DNA of 64,000 nucleotides from Purshia tridentata (GCA_003254885.1 QANT01003828.1:26454-90453); one strand, 5' to 3'. Shown: positions 1-12,044, counted from the first letter of the stretch. The notes: a model not told the origin generated them from the sequence alone. Numbers and translations: made by a program.

Positions 1-1130
1 TCATGCCATACTGCTAAGTGCTAAGTTAACAACAAGAAATTAAAGAAAAAGAATTTTTAGTATTCAACCACCAAACCAAGCAAAATAGCAATCGGAGGAT
101 ATAATAACCAATAAAGGGCTGCAGTGATGCACCAAGAAAGAGAAAGGGAGAAAAGAATTAAATATTGTTACTGTTTGATAATTTTATTTTGAAAAATAAA
201 ATACAAATTCGTCTTATTTTTAAATAATGTACTACTTTTTATATTGGATATAATCATATAATATTTAAAATCCGTTGAAGTCTGCAAGGTGAAGGTTGGA
301 GAATTATTGACTTTCATATAACATAATTTACATTGCAAAGTCTATGAAAGTTTATAATTTTTTAAATTACATATAAGTTAATGATTTTTTAAATACCATA
401 CAACTTTTATTAACTCTTTAAAAGTTATAAGTGAATACTGCTATACTTTTATAGACCTTTTAAAAATCTTAATTGAATACTGTTATACTTTTATAGACTC
501 TTTAAAAGTCTTAATTGAATACTATTAAACATACATAGACTCTTTAAAAATCTTTATTGAATACTACTAGACTTCTGAATTTCATAAAAGTCATTTAAAA
601 CCCTAATTGAATGCACCCTCCTAATATTCCAAATTTGAAATCTTACACTGCAATTAGACTGTCAATGAATTCAAATATAATTAACATTTATAAGTTTAGT
701 GCAAGATTTGAGAGTGGCATACGGAAACATACAGAGAAAATGTAGATCAATCTGACGAAAATCGTCCAACGGAGAAGGAACTAAAACAGGGAAAAGAAAA
801 TCTATTATAAGTAATTACAACAGAAAACGCTGTCTACAAGGTGCAAAGATGCATATTGCTTCTCACGATACACTTGGCTGATCTCAACTCTCATTGCCAT
901 TGTCTCAATATTATTGAATCGGAAAACATTTATCCACCCCTGAAAAGACAACAACTAGCATGCTTGTCCTGTTAGTGCAACTACAATCAGCACCACCATA
1001 AAGAAGAAACACTGACAAACTAAGCATTAGTCCACTTCGATCATCGACCAACACCGCAATATTACACGATGGATGCATGCTAAATCCATAAGGGAAGATA
1101 ATAATCAGGAGGGTTTTGAGCCATTCTTTC
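1..1130. other. AT-rich flank and probable SF3B3 3' UTR
   Basis: Apart from the minisatellite at 418-612 I see no gene here. Roughly 850-1130 lies directly downstream of the SF3B3 stop codon (SF3B3 is on the minus strand) and probably contains its 3' UTR. The rest is AT-rich intergenic DNA. Confidence 0.5.
418..612. repeat. 42-bp minisatellite, about four units
   Basis: The core TGAATACT and its flanks recur with the G of TGAAT at 433, 475, 517 and 559, an exact 42-bp spacing, with a diverged last copy at 609. Each unit also carries a variant of TATAGACTCTTTAAAA. The right edge reads like a MITE terminus (CCTAATTGAATGCACCCTC), but I found no matching left terminus, so this may be a truncated element. 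Confidence 0.7.
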
Positions 1131-4100
1131 TCAAATGATCTTATTTCGAATTTCCTCTAGTTTCTTCAATATCTCTCCAGGAGTTCTATCCAACTCATCT
1201 GCAATTTTTCTCTGCAGATCCATAGGCAATGTTGGGAACTGCTCACATAGATCTCCATCAATCACATCCTGCCGAAATTAAAATACTGTCACCACTGATT
1301 CAAACATTATTGATGAAGACATAAAGCAATGTAATAGAAAAATCTGAAATACTCACATTATTGCCATATTTGTCACAGATATTCATCATAGATAATGTAG
1401 ACAATAAGCAACAGAAGAATTACCTTAACCGGAAAATAAGCTGATCTATAAGCCATGTGATCTCTTCCACACAAGGGTGGATGTTCCTGCCTCATATACA
1501 TCTCCAAGTGAGAAAAGAAGTCAACATCATCACGTGAGGTGAATGCAAGCAGTGCGCCCAAGCTACCCATCACCGTCCCATAAATGATGCACTCCCCTCC
1601 ACCTGGAATCAAAGATGCCTTCTGCAAGCAGCTGATTACGTCACCAACATGAAACTGCACTATCTCCTCTACTTTGTTGGGAGCACCATTTAACTTCCCC
1701 TGCTCCCATTTTATCCGTCCGCCTGTAGGATCTTCCTCAATCTCGTCTGATACATCCTGTGGCAAACGCACAAAATACACATTCCCAAACTTGTCCGCAC
1801 CTGCCATGGTGTCAAAATCTATGTGGAACGAGGCTGTGAGCCACCTAGGTACACAGTCATCCGCAAATATATACAATTGATTCTCATCCCGCCTATACTT
1901 GCAGTAGTGGAATGACTGCCAAAAAAAGCAACACCATAGGAAATATAGTGAGTGCCTAAATAAATTTACAGTGAATGGTAAGCAAAATGAATAAGATATT
2001 TTACTTCAGACGAAAACGCCATATACGATATGTTACTATTGCAATTCATTAAGTCAAAAGTTTCAGCCATTTGACGCTTCCAGAAGAATGCCTTACCTAC
2101 AAATTTTTTTGAGCAGCTACTTATTTAGCCTATACTTTAAAGGTTAAAAAATTTGGAGTTTTAGATGATAAATATGAAAGAAATTATGACATTAAATGTT
2201 AGGCATTATCATCACAAAAATAATAAATAAGAATGGCGAAGAAAATCAGGGAATGCACAACGCTGTTATAGAAATATTAGCAGACCATAGATAAACATGT
2301 ATCTGGAAAGAAAATGTAAGAGTGGGAAGGTAGCACAATAGGGAGGCACAACATACAACAAATAGACAAAATTATAGATCTGATACACCTACTGAGAAAG
2401 AAGAAAGACATACCTCCTGAATATCACCAACGTAAATCCGATCACGATAGGTTTGAATAGATACAATTGTGTTGGGAAACAGCTTATTCTCACATTTTCT
2501 CAGCAATCTTTTTTTCCCCAAATCATATAGTCTGAGCACTGGTCCTATACCTGCTAGTAATCTTCCCTGAAACTGGCATAAAGCAAGGGGAACACCATCC
2601 ACTTGTGTCTTGTGCAAAAGTTCAAGGGATTTTCCATCCTCTAGAAATCTATATATATGAATATATCCTGCAGTTAAAGATTTTTTGGGCCAAAACTGCA
2701 GCCCCTTTGCTGTACCAACAGCTAAAAGCGTACCATACTCCTTATCATGAAAATTCACAGTACATACACTGAATGCAGCTTCATTATCCTGAAGCTCCAG
2801 CAGGCAAGTTGTAGTAGCTGTCTTTGGATCAAGAACTCGAATGCAAGAAACCCATTTGTTAGGCTCTGCCTTGGGATAGCCATAGTGCTCATCAGAGAGA
2901 GGGTCATCCTCATTATCACCTCCATTTTCCATCTGATCTACATTACCATTCCCATTTTCACCTATTCCCGCAGCCTCAAAGCACACCTTTTTTGCAGCTT
3001 CACGCTCTTCAGCAGTGAATGCTCCTTGATCGCTTTCAATAATTACCAAAAGCTTCCGTTTGAGTTGAAACACAAACTTTCTAGGGGTGTATCTCAGTGG
3101 AATCACAGTTTCATTAAATGTTTCTCCCAATCTTTCAATAGTAAAAACCCTCAAAGCATTGCCAGCAACAGCAACTACACCTTCCGCACATTGATCAGAT
3201 GAAAAGGAGGCAGCATATTCAAGAGTTTCATACGAAAGGGGTGTTAACAGAAAATGTCCTTGATGAATATAACCAAGCCAGGGCCGACTTGACAAACAAA
3301 GCATAGCATGCTTGCCTCTCACATTAACAGAAAATAGCTTTGGGGCTCTTAGTCCTAAGAATCGGGAACGGGAATCAGAAAGCTGACCTGTCACCATATC
3401 CACCACTGTTCTGAACAAAATCCCAGTACGTAAACCAGCATTAAGGAAAAGGCTGGCAGGATGATCAGCACCATCCTCCCCACCAATTGATGCCTGAACC
3501 TCAAGAAACAAGAGAGATTCTGGAATTGAAGAAACACTTTGCACACTCAGAATCTGCATACAGTCATCAGGATCCAATGACAAAATACGAATCGTGTTGT
3601 CATATGAACCAACTGCAAGGAAACGAGATCTCTGTCTCCCTTCAGGTACAGGGGCTATGTCCAGACAGGCCACATCTCCAGACATTTCGTGCTTCTCCAC
3701 CTCCATCAACTGACCCGTCATATCAACCTCAAAATATATAAGTTCTCCTCCACTCAGAGCAATAACCACCTGAAGTCTATTAGAGCCCACCTTTACAATT
3801 GTTCTCTTTCCAGGAGTTCTCCACTCATTGATACGTCCATCTTCCCTAATATGCCTAATGCCATTTGGATGAACTTGCATGAGAGAATCATCACCTATTA
3901 AAGAAACTGCAAGGGATGGGGTAGTGTCAAGAAACCCACTGTCGCTAACTTCTTCGACTGTCTCACCAATTGAAAGCACAAGAGTAGCATTTGCAAATGA
4001 CACGACAATGTATGCATCAAACTCATCAGATACATTCTTTTTCACCGTCCAGACTGCACTCGGTACACCAGGAAGCTCAGACACAGCCATCTCACTGATA

Positions 4101-5422
4101 GCTAAACCAGGTCTTAGTATCCTGAGGGATGAACGAGGACCCCGCCCACAAAGTGCAAATATTTGAGGCGTTTCTTCCTCAAAGAGATTAGTGACCTTCA
4201 TGTCCATCATTGGCATCAAACTCTCAACCTGATCAATCCTAACAAGGTTCTTAAGTCGTCTAGGATTGAAAAACACAGGCTCAAAACCTTCTTCTTTTTC
4301 CACCAGTGTAGCCGAGGAAGATTCAGCGTCAGGATCCTCCCCAATTGCCTGGAACTGGTACAAAGAGTGATTCCCAAACTCCGAAGCAGCAAACAAAAAC
4401 CCAGATTTTAACACACACATTGAAGTTGTAACTGGAATTGTATCAAAGTATTTGATCTTCAATTCTGTTACATGATCATTATCATGATCCAAAGTAACCT
4501 TAAAAATATCCCCATACTCTGTCTGCACAAGGAAAAAGAACATGGACTTCTGCTTGTGCATAGCTGCTGAAACAATAAGAACCCCACGCTCAGCAGGCAA
4601 ATCTTTACGCCTAGGAATCACAGCCCTAACTTCGCCTTGTCCCTGATTCTTATAAATTACAAAATTTTCAGCGCAGACCAATACACCACTCGGCCCATCC
4701 CCACCTCCAGGGACTGTGACCAGCAAATTTGCACCATTATCAACCTGATCCGACCACTTCCTTGAGACATGATTAAGCCCAAGATCGAGCTCGTAAAAAG
4801 TCAAATGCTTCTGGGCCTCATTCGCTGCCTGCCCAGTGGAGTCCTGATCGGCTTCAGAATAATCCAACTCAATCGCAGCAAATATGGGATTATCAAAACC
4901 ACAATCAACCCCGCAAATCGAATACACTATCGTATGGGACTTGTGGGCCTCCAAGGGCGACGATATCGTTAACCTAGCAGCTGTATCCCTATTCAAAACG
5001 TAAACAAGTTTCTGCTTCTCACAGGCCCCAACCATAACAGCCCTCCCCTTGGGGTCTATGGCCAAGTACTGCCCCGGAACAATCCGGCGACAACCCGATT
5101 TACCGAAAGTTTCTTGGTGAATTTTATCAAAGACATTCTTCTCCTTGTTATATTCAAGAATTACTATCCGGCCCGAATCGGACCCAACAACAATATAGTC
5201 TTTCTGAGAACCAGTGAGCCTAAACTGAGCTAAAGACCTAATGGCGCCGAAAATTTCAACGGAGAGAAGAGTCTGGATCTTACCGTTTTCGTCGGGTCGG
5301 AGAAGGTCGAGAACCTTGCCTCTGGCAACGACAATCTCTTGGGTCTTTCCGCCGGAGAAATTGCCATTGATGGCGCAGACTATGCCCGTGGCTCGCTGGA
5401 GAGTGAGGCTGTAGAGGTACAT
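1131..5422 (-). CDS. SF3B3: Splicing factor 3B subunit 3 (SAP130)
   Basis: Three exons: 5422-2414, 1915-1424 and 1268-1131, all with GT-AG limits and phase-0 joins. Together they encode 1212 aa, the usual plant SF3B3 length (about 1214). The product is a nuclear core subunit of the SF3b complex of U2 snRNP, built of WD40-like beta-propellers of the DDB1/CPSF160 family, and it helps SF3B1 recognise the branch point. The start MYLYSLTLQRATGIV and the C-terminal ending in EEIRNKII are typical, and the large first exon covers residues 1-1003. Exon 2 contains the conserved stretch FADDCVPRWLTAS. The start ATG at 5422 matches the family N-terminus, and a second ATG lies five bases upstream out of frame. 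I see no truncation or missing segment. Confidence 0.97.
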
Positions 5423-6337
5423 GGCATGGAGATTTGGGGTGGTGAGAGAGTGTGCAAGTTAGGGTTCTGGAGATTGATGAAGTTGTTGTTAGGACTTTGC
5501 GAGGGGTTTTAGGGTTTTGAAAATGAGAAAGCTAGAACCACAAGACAGAAGAAAGCTCACTAAAGATATCGAGATGTGTTTATATTTTATAAAAAGAGAG
5601 AGAATGGACCGCACCCCGTAGAAGAAAAACACTTCCCTTCTTTTTCTTTTTTTTTGGGTAAATAAAAATGAAAAAACCCTTCCTTTATGGATTTATCACA
5701 ATTTAAAAATTAACCAATTTATTAAAATAAATTAAAACTATAATTATGATTCTATGAACTAAATCATGTATACCAAATTAATAATAATATATAATTTTAT
5801 ATGTATTAAATTAATTTAAAATTTTTAAAAATCTTTTTAGTTGAATTTGTGGACTTGAGCTGAGTCTGATAGTTGAGCATAATCTTGTCAATTTCATTGG
5901 TTGCATGTTGAGTTTGAGTTGAATTCACTCAAATTTAGTTGAGTCTAAATCAATTCTTGAGCTCAAAGTAAAGTTGAAAAATTTATACGTTCTTTTAGTC
6001 TTTTATCTCATAAAATCTCCTTAGATAATAATCATGTGACTACTTATTACAAAGAAGTATATGTTCATTACTCACAAGTTTTCTCATCAAGTTGAGCTTA
6101 AGTTTTCCTTCCAAACCACTCAACTCACCCAAGTTGCAACTCCCTAGCAAAAGCACTCATTTTTGGGCCAAAGAGAGATGGCATGTTCAACATTTGAAAT
6201 GGGTGAGGTTGGGCCTTAAAGTCCAGGAGCCAGCCCCCTATCCCAATTATCTGAAGATATTAAAGGTGGAGTGGAGCAGGTGGTGATATATGTTAAAAAA
6301 CCCATCTAGACCAAATCCACTCACAGACTCATCCTCT
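5423..6337. other. Divergent promoter region, SF3B3 / dirigent A
   Basis: This is a head-to-head intergenic region. The SF3B3 leader lies just right of 5422 (GA-rich stretch around 5590-5600), and the right end carries the TATA box of the dirigent gene. The middle is AT-rich and I see no coding region. A short open frame at 6092-6286 has no recognisable similarity. Confidence 0.6.
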
Positions 6338-6344
6338 TATATAT
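6338..6344 (+). promoter_or_regulatory. TATA box of dirigent gene A
   Basis: TATATAT lies 49 bases before the A of the start codon at 6393. This predicts a short leader of about 20-30 nt. The call is based on motif and spacing only. Confidence 0.6.
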
Positions 6345-6392
6345 GATCTAATAAACCACAAATGAGGTAGCTATAGAGACATAATCTCGAGA

Positions 6393-7145
6393 ATGAAAAT
6401 GGCCAGGAACCACTCTATGCTAGCCATAGCCTGCTTAGTCTTCCTAGTCACCACCACCATGAACCAGTCGTTGGCCGCGGCCGCTAGAAGCCTAGGCAGT
6501 TCAACCCCAACACACTCTCACAACCATCAAAAAATGATCACATTCCTAATGAGAGATGTGCTGCTCAATGTGACTCACCCCTCATCATCCAAGTCCAAGC
6601 GTGCAACCACCAAAGTGACTAGTACTCAGCTGCCCTTCCCCAAACCAATAGGCCTGTTTCCTCCCAGTGGAGGAGTCCCCCTCACAGAAACCAATCCCAC
6701 TTCTGCAGTCCCTGGATTGTCCAGTACTCAAACACTGGATTTATCCGGGATTGGACTGTTTTTTCCTGCTAGAGCTACCCTTCAAGAATTGGAGTTTGGG
6801 GTAGTGACCCTGATTGAGGAAGACATGTTTGAGAGTACCCAAGGGTATGGTTTACATATCATTGGAAAAGCACAAGGGATATATGTTGCAAGCTCTGAAG
6901 ATGGGAGTAGCCACATGATGGCTATGACTGCACATTTTGCTAACAGTGAATTCAAGGATGGTTTGAGATTTTTTGGGGTGCATAGGACTGATGTGCACGA
7001 TGGGTCTCATATTGCTGTTATTGGTGGCATCGGGAAGTATGTGAATGCAAATGGCTATGCAACAGTTAAGGCACTGAATGCAGGGCCTAATTCTACTGGG
7101 GAAGGAGCCAACAAGCTTCTTGTGCTCAATGTTTACCTCAGCTAG
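6393..7145 (+). CDS. Dirigent family protein A (250 aa)
   Basis: Single-exon gene. Residues 1-30 form a signal peptide with a hydrophobic stretch (LAIACLVFLVTTT) and a likely cut near the Ala run, so the product is secreted to the cell wall. The dirigent beta-barrel follows. Its first strand motif is at about 50-57, and a Pro/Ser/Thr-rich linker runs to about 125. The C-terminal part (LQELEFG, GKAQGIYVASS, FFGVHRT, AVIGGIGKYVNANGYATVK) is strongly conserved. The long linker places it with ESB1/DIR10-like proteins, which act in lignin deposition in the Casparian strip. The usual M-H-D-I-L motif reads M-R-D-V-L here: the Asp is kept but the His is replaced. Dirigents have no oxidase activity of their own and guide radical coupling. 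The substrate cannot be read from sequence. Confidence 0.93.
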   Translation: MKMARNHSMLAIACLVFLVTTTMNQSLAAAARSLGSSTPTHSHNHQKMITFLMRDVLLNVTHPSSSKSKRATTKVTSTQLPFPKPIGLFPPSGGVPLTETNPTSAVPGLSSTQTLDLSGIGLFFPARATLQELEFGVVTLIEEDMFESTQGYGLHIIGKAQGIYVASSEDGSSHMMAMTAHFANSEFKDGLRFFGVHRTDVHDGSHIAVIGGIGKYVNANGYATVKALNAGPNSTGEGANKLLVLNVYLS

Positions 7146-8324
7146 TAGGAATCAACCTTGTTAGGCAACAGAGTCATAATCATTCTTCAGCTTTTCCAAA
7201 GAAATGTTGTAATTGTAGATTTTCTGGATGCATACTTGTATTTTGATTTCGATTATAAAGAGGATGATATTACTCATAATTATGGCATTATGAAATAAAT
7301 CAGTTTACCAGACAAAGTAATCGTGACGTGAGGTTTACAAACATACAGCTTTTGTTGGTTTGAACAAACAGACATCTCTTCAATTATGATACTACTCTTT
7401 TTTTCCAATGATTTTGGGTTTATAAATTGGCTAATGATCTTTATTGTGCTAAAGTGGAACTGAGGTAGCTTCATATTGGTGGATGAAAGAGGCCTGGCAG
7501 ATTGTAACACTGTAACACAGATTAAATATGAGATGTCATGTTGGAACCTGAGTAGGCAAAGATTACTTGGCCACCTATTTTTTTGTTCCAATGAATTTCA
7601 GTGGATAATGGAAGTAGCAATCAAAAGCTGTGATGCTTAATAAACAACATTATTTTAAGCACATATTGAAACGTTACACTAAATGATGCTATCAAATGGA
7701 CTTCTCTGCAGTTTTCTGTTCAAGTATGACACCTGATGAGTAATGACCTAGTTTTCAAACTACTAAACAGCACTATAGAAATTGAAAGAACAGAGAATTT
7801 TGATTCTTATAACTCTTCTTAATTTGATGAACAAGTCTCCCATAACTCCACTTAAAAGACTTGATCATTTGTTGTAACGTGATAAACTTGCAGCAGTTCT
7901 TGTTGTTCAAAGAATCAATCATTAATGACCACATTGGAGTGAACAATGATGGGTTTCATTTTGCATATAGTTTGGAATTCTTTTCCAGGTTCCAAGTACA
8001 TTTTTTTTTTACCTAGGATGATTTATTTTATAATGATAAGTTTATTCTTTTGGTGGTTTATTTCATAACTATCATTTTATTCCTATAGTTACTTACCCCC
8101 ATTTGTGTATGATGTGGTTTTACTTGCTCTAAATAGTGTCCCACTAAGTTATGCCAGAACTCCAGGGTGTAGTGGACACAGGCACCTAATCATGATCAAA
8201 TCAGTGCCATCTTAACCACCCAAAAAAGTACTAATTTCATGTTATGGGAGTTGGTTTTTCAACCAAAGACACTCTGCAAAGAAAGGGTGCAACAACTCCA
8301 TCACTTTAAGTGACTCCCGGAAAC
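7146..8324. other. Intergenic, no gene seen
   Basis: The start is the 3' UTR of dirigent A (AATTATAAAG-type AT-rich end near 7260). The remainder is AT-rich spacer up to the TATA box of the next gene. A 103-codon minus-strand frame at 7280-7591 has no family resemblance. Confidence 0.55.
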
Positions 8325-8331
8325 TATATAT
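8325..8331 (+). promoter_or_regulatory. TATA box of dirigent gene B
   Basis: TATATAT lies 106 bases before the start codon at 8431. The intervening leader is CA-rich and lacks an upstream ATG. Confidence 0.55.
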
Positions 8332-8430
8332 TACAACACAAATCATTTCATTCCCAAATCAGCACTCACTGAAATACAATACAATCTCTCAAGAATCAAG
8401 ACAATACCCCTCATTTCTTCACAAACCCAA

Positions 8431-9660
8431 ATGGCCAAGTCCCTCCTATCCACGTCCAAAGCACTCAAGGCCACCCTCTACGTCTTGTTCCTAGCAATCA
8501 CACTTGGATATTCCAACTCAGCTAGGCTCCTTGATGAGGCACAACCAGAAGCCTCCAATCCTCTCCCAACAACTGTCTCACCCACCACCTCATTGCCAAG
8601 TGGCCAAATCCCTGTCTCTACGCCCACAAGCACAACTGTAGATGACACTGAAGATGTTCCTGACTCACCGGTCCCGGAGACTGATGCACCCGATGCCACA
8701 ACAACACCTGTTGTGGCACCACCAGTAGTCGCTCCTGTCACTCCTACAGTGCCAGAAGCTGACTCACCACTACCTGAGACTGAAGAACCTGAAACTGTGC
8801 CAGCCCCCGTTGCAAATGTGGCACCTATTGCAGGTCCCGCCATCACACCACCAAGTGGGCCACTCCCGATCGCCACACCTGTAGCCGGTCCTGCCGCCAC
8901 CACATCACCAAGTGGGCCTGCGGCCACCACCAGCACCACCACGGCAAAACCCCATTTGTCCTTCTTCATGCACGACATTCTAGGCGGGTCCCACCCATCA
9001 GTCAGAGTGGTGACTGGTCTCATAGCCAACACAGTCCTCAACGTCCCATTCTCCAAACCCAACAACAACATCTTCCCAGTCAGCGGCGGGACCCCTCTGA
9101 CCAACAACAACGTCAACGGCTTCCTCGACAACAATAAGAATAACCTCCCCAGCTTCGCAGGCCTCAGCGGCACTTCAGGCCTCAACAACGCCCAGACCAG
9201 CACTGTCATCCAAAACAGCGGCAACAACAACATCGTCAACGGCGGCGGCAACCAGCCCTTCGTCACCGCCGGCCAGCTGCCCGCCGGAGCCACCCTCCAG
9301 AAGCTCATGTTCGGCTCGGTGACGGTGATCGACGACGACTTGACCGAAGGGCACGAGCTGGGTTCCGCTGTGATGGGAAAGGCACAAGGGTTTTACTTGG
9401 CGAGCTCGTTGGATGGGAACAGTCACACTATGGCGTTCACAATTTTGTTGCATGGTGAACATGATGTGGAGGACACGATCAGCTGCTTTGGGGTGCACCG
9501 TACTGCGTCGCCTGTGTCGCATATTGCGGTGATTGGTGGGACAGGGAAGTATGAGAATGCAAATGGATATGCGGCCATTGAGAGCCTTCAGCAGGAGGAC
9601 CAGCACACAACCGATGGTGTGGACACCATTATGCAGATCAGTGTTTACCTCTCCGAGTAG
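8431..9660 (+). CDS. Dirigent protein B, ESB1-like with long Pro/Thr-rich spacer
   Basis: Single exon, 409 aa. The N-terminus is a signal peptide (LYVLFLAITLGYSNSA, cut near residue 31). A spacer of about 140 residues rich in Pro, Thr, Ala and Val follows (repeated V-A-P and S-G-P), then HLSFFMHDILGGSHPS, which opens the dirigent fold. An Asn/Gly-rich insertion with runs of N-N-N precedes the main domain from about residue 285 (LPAGATLQKLMFG, DDDLTEGHELG, MGKAQGFYLASS, FGVHRTA, AVIGGTGKYENANG). This architecture matches Arabidopsis ESB1/DIR10, needed for Casparian strip lignin. The spacer probably acts as an O-glycosylated wall anchor (inference). GC content is higher than in neighbouring DNA, especially in the spacer, which explains long antisense open frames over it. 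Confidence 0.94.
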   Translation: MAKSLLSTSKALKATLYVLFLAITLGYSNSARLLDEAQPEASNPLPTTVSPTTSLPSGQIPVSTPTSTTVDDTEDVPDSPVPETDAPDATTTPVVAPPVVAPVTPTVPEADSPLPETEEPETVPAPVANVAPIAGPAITPPSGPLPIATPVAGPAATTSPSGPAATTSTTTAKPHLSFFMHDILGGSHPSVRVVTGLIANTVLNVPFSKPNNNIFPVSGGTPLTNNNVNGFLDNNKNNLPSFAGLSGTSGLNNAQTSTVIQNSGNNNIVNGGGNQPFVTAGQLPAGATLQKLMFGSVTVIDDDLTEGHELGSAVMGKAQGFYLASSLDGNSHTMAFTILLHGEHDVEDTISCFGVHRTASPVSHIAVIGGTGKYENANGYAAIESLQQEDQHTTDGVDTIMQISVYLSE

Positions 9661-11026
9661 TGTTTGTGTGGGTTTGTGTGTAGTCCTTGGTGGGTTTATT
9701 AGCAGTTGGGTGTTGTGAGCTTTGACAATGTCAATGTTCTTTTGATCGATGTCTTTTTATGTATCTTTATTTGAATGAAAAACTTTGTTATATATTAAAG
9801 ACTACTGGCCTTGTTTTGTTATTTGAACGGAGAATTGATGAAGGTAATGTGCAGGGGACCCTGTTGTCTTTGATCTGCAGCTGAAGCCCACCATGTGATT
9901 TGGTAAATCCAACAGTTGAAGTTAAGTCTTAGTTTTAATCATCAGCAGCTTATCTATATATATCATCACTTTTAATCTGCTGTGTTCCATAGAAATCATT
10001 ACTTTCTTACTGTTAAAATAGAATCCTAGTGGCTAGTTTATTCCTCTAACTATAACAAGTTTTTTCTGACAGATCACTTGGTAAACCATATTGCTATCTT
10101 GTACCAAGTTGGATTACATGGCTTGCTAATACTTTCATTTAGACTTGAGGACCTGAGGCCGTTGATCCATCTTAATGGGGAATCCGTGATCAATATGAAC
10201 CATTTGTTCCTTCCCAATATTTCAACAAGTTCAAAACAAGTGAAACTTCAAAATTGTGCCGGCTTGCAGGGACTAACTTTTGATGGATAACAACTTACAA
10301 TTGCATAATATGGAAAGCTTCCTCTCCATTTCTCACACAAAATGGCAAACGGAGAGCAAACTCTTCCACAAAATATAAATATCCATTCAGAAAGAGCAGG
10401 AACCTAAACAATATAAAGGTAATATTTGTAAGCGCTTGGTTCGACAAACTAGGTTAAAAGTGTAGTTCTTTCAATTTGGTGGGAAAAATTAATCGGTGTG
10501 GAAAAGTCTTACAATGGTTAAACATAACTCTGGGATTATAAAGCACGCTTGATTTTCCCTTTTGATAATATTATGCACCCTTATAGGTACTTCTTGCAGG
10601 ACATGCTCCGAATGATTTAACTCTCCTAAATCAATTGCATGCCAAGTATAATCTACAACTGCATTTCTGTTTTCAAAGGTTTATCATCGATATCAACTGA
10701 TTTTGCACTCCAGGGAACCGATTTTTCTGTTCTAAAATGATAGGATTGCTCCATGTTGGTCCAGCATATCTTGCATATGCTTGATTAATTCATAGTTTCA
10801 ACCCACAACAATGTTGCTGGACCAACATTTGACATTGCAATCCTGTATTAAGGGCCCAATGACATGTTACAGAAAACAAAATGGAATAATTGCTTCTCTA
10901 AATTCACATGCAATACAAACATTTCTCTTCAAAAACCAAAAAATTAAAAAAAACAACTTTAAAGAAAACTGCTCTTCTGCAGACCTTACAAGAAACTTGA
11001 AATACAAGTGTTCCGAATCACATATA
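9661..11026. other. Convergent intergenic region, dirigent B / dirigent C
   Basis: Holds the 3' UTRs of two convergent dirigent genes. The plus-strand one probably ends near 9780-9800, after a TTTGAATGAAA stretch. No gene is visible in 9800-11020. Short plus frames at 10078-10290 and 10811-11401 lack any family signal, and the second overlaps dirigent C antisense. Confidence 0.55.
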
Positions 11027-11953
11027 CTAGTAGGTGATATAAACAGTGAACTGCAAAAGAGTCTCTACCCCATCAGTCTGCTGATTGGTAGAAGGGAAGG
11101 TCTTAACGGTGGCAAACCCTTTTGCATTAACATACTTTCCAGTGCCGCCCATGATGGCTATGTAAGACTCCGACACAGCAGTCCGATGGACCCCAAAGAA
11201 GCTAAGGCTATCAGCATAACTCCCACTTTCAAACATAGCAGTGAATGCAATGGTCTGACTGGTACCATCTTCAGAGCTTACCACATAGAAACCTTGTGCC
11301 TTCCCAACCATACCAGACCCAAGCTCATGCCCTTCAGTCAACTCATCATCAAACACACTCATGGTGCCAAACATGAGCTTCTGGAGTGCAGAGCCTGGTA
11401 GGAGCTGTCCACCATTTACCGGAAAGTTTCCAAACCTACCATTGTTCATATTGTTGTTGTTGTTTTGTACCATATTTGATGTTGTTCCACTAAGCCCGGT
11501 GAGGAAAGGAATGTTATTGTTGTTTACAAGACCGTTGTTATTGTTATTCTGGGGTACCCCATTGTTAAATGGTAGGACTGCCCCATTGGGCTTGGCAAAT
11601 GGGACTTGACCATTGACTGCAGGGCTGTTGACTATCCCAGTCATGGCTCGAGTTGAGGGGTTCGATCCGCCAAGGATGTCATGCATGAAAAAGATTAAGG
11701 TATGCTGGTCAGCAGCATTAGCCAATGTTGCACCAGTTGCTGCTGCAGCCTCACCAGGATTTGGTTCTGTGGCTGAAGGTGTAGCCACTGGTGCAGCATT
11801 GGTGACAAGTGCCTCGTCTATATTTGATGCCACCAGGGGGACCACAGGAACTGGTGGTTGCTCCTCAAGAATTCGGGCTGAGTTGGCAGAAAAAATGGTG
11901 AGTGCGAGGAATAGTAGGTAGGCTGTGGCAGAGAAAATTTTGTGAGCTTCCAT
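11027..11953 (-). CDS. Dirigent protein C, ESB1-like (308 aa)
   Basis: Single exon on the minus strand. A signal peptide (AYLLFLALTIFSANSA, residues about 10-26) is followed by a short acidic/Pro stretch and an Ala-rich spacer to about residue 85. Then comes LIFFMHDILGGSNPSTRAMTG with the canonical H-D-I. An Asn-rich insertion (NNNNNG, NNNNMNNG) follows, and the main domain starts at about 185 (LLPGSALQKLMFG, DDELTEGHELGSGMVGKAQG, FFGVHRTA, AIMGGTGKYVNAKG). It is close to dirigent B in arrangement, with a much shorter spacer. The pair B/C probably arose by inverted local duplication, while A is more diverged. Predicted role: secreted lignin or lignan coupling factor of the Casparian-strip type. 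Confidence 0.94.
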   Translation of the reverse strand: MEAHKIFSATAYLLFLALTIFSANSARILEEQPPVPVVPLVASNIDEALVTNAAPVATPSATEPNPGEAAAATGATLANAADQHTLIFFMHDILGGSNPSTRAMTGIVNSPAVNGQVPFAKPNGAVLPFNNGVPQNNNNNGLVNNNNIPFLTGLSGTTSNMVQNNNNNMNNGRFGNFPVNGGQLLPGSALQKLMFGTMSVFDDELTEGHELGSGMVGKAQGFYVVSSEDGTSQTIAFTAMFESGSYADSLSFFGVHRTAVSESYIAIMGGTGKYVNAKGFATVKTFPSTNQQTDGVETLLQFTVYITY

Positions 11954-12044
11954 GTGATTATGAGAGGGAATTAAGATATGGGAGTTGAAAAGTTTCTTCT
12001 TGTGTATTTTAGATTATGGATTGAAGGGTGTGTGCGTGTCAATG

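Noticed and set aside
8478-9308. 276-codon minus-strand open frame
   Set aside because: It is the antisense of the Pro/Thr-rich spacer and Asn-rich part of dirigent B. Low-complexity codons without stops explain it, and it has no domain.
9175-9606. 143-codon minus-strand frame over dirigent B
   Set aside because: Antisense shadow of the conserved dirigent domain.
11361-11921. Plus-strand frames antisense to dirigent C
   Set aside because: Composition follows the Asn-rich and Ala-rich parts of the real gene on the other strand.
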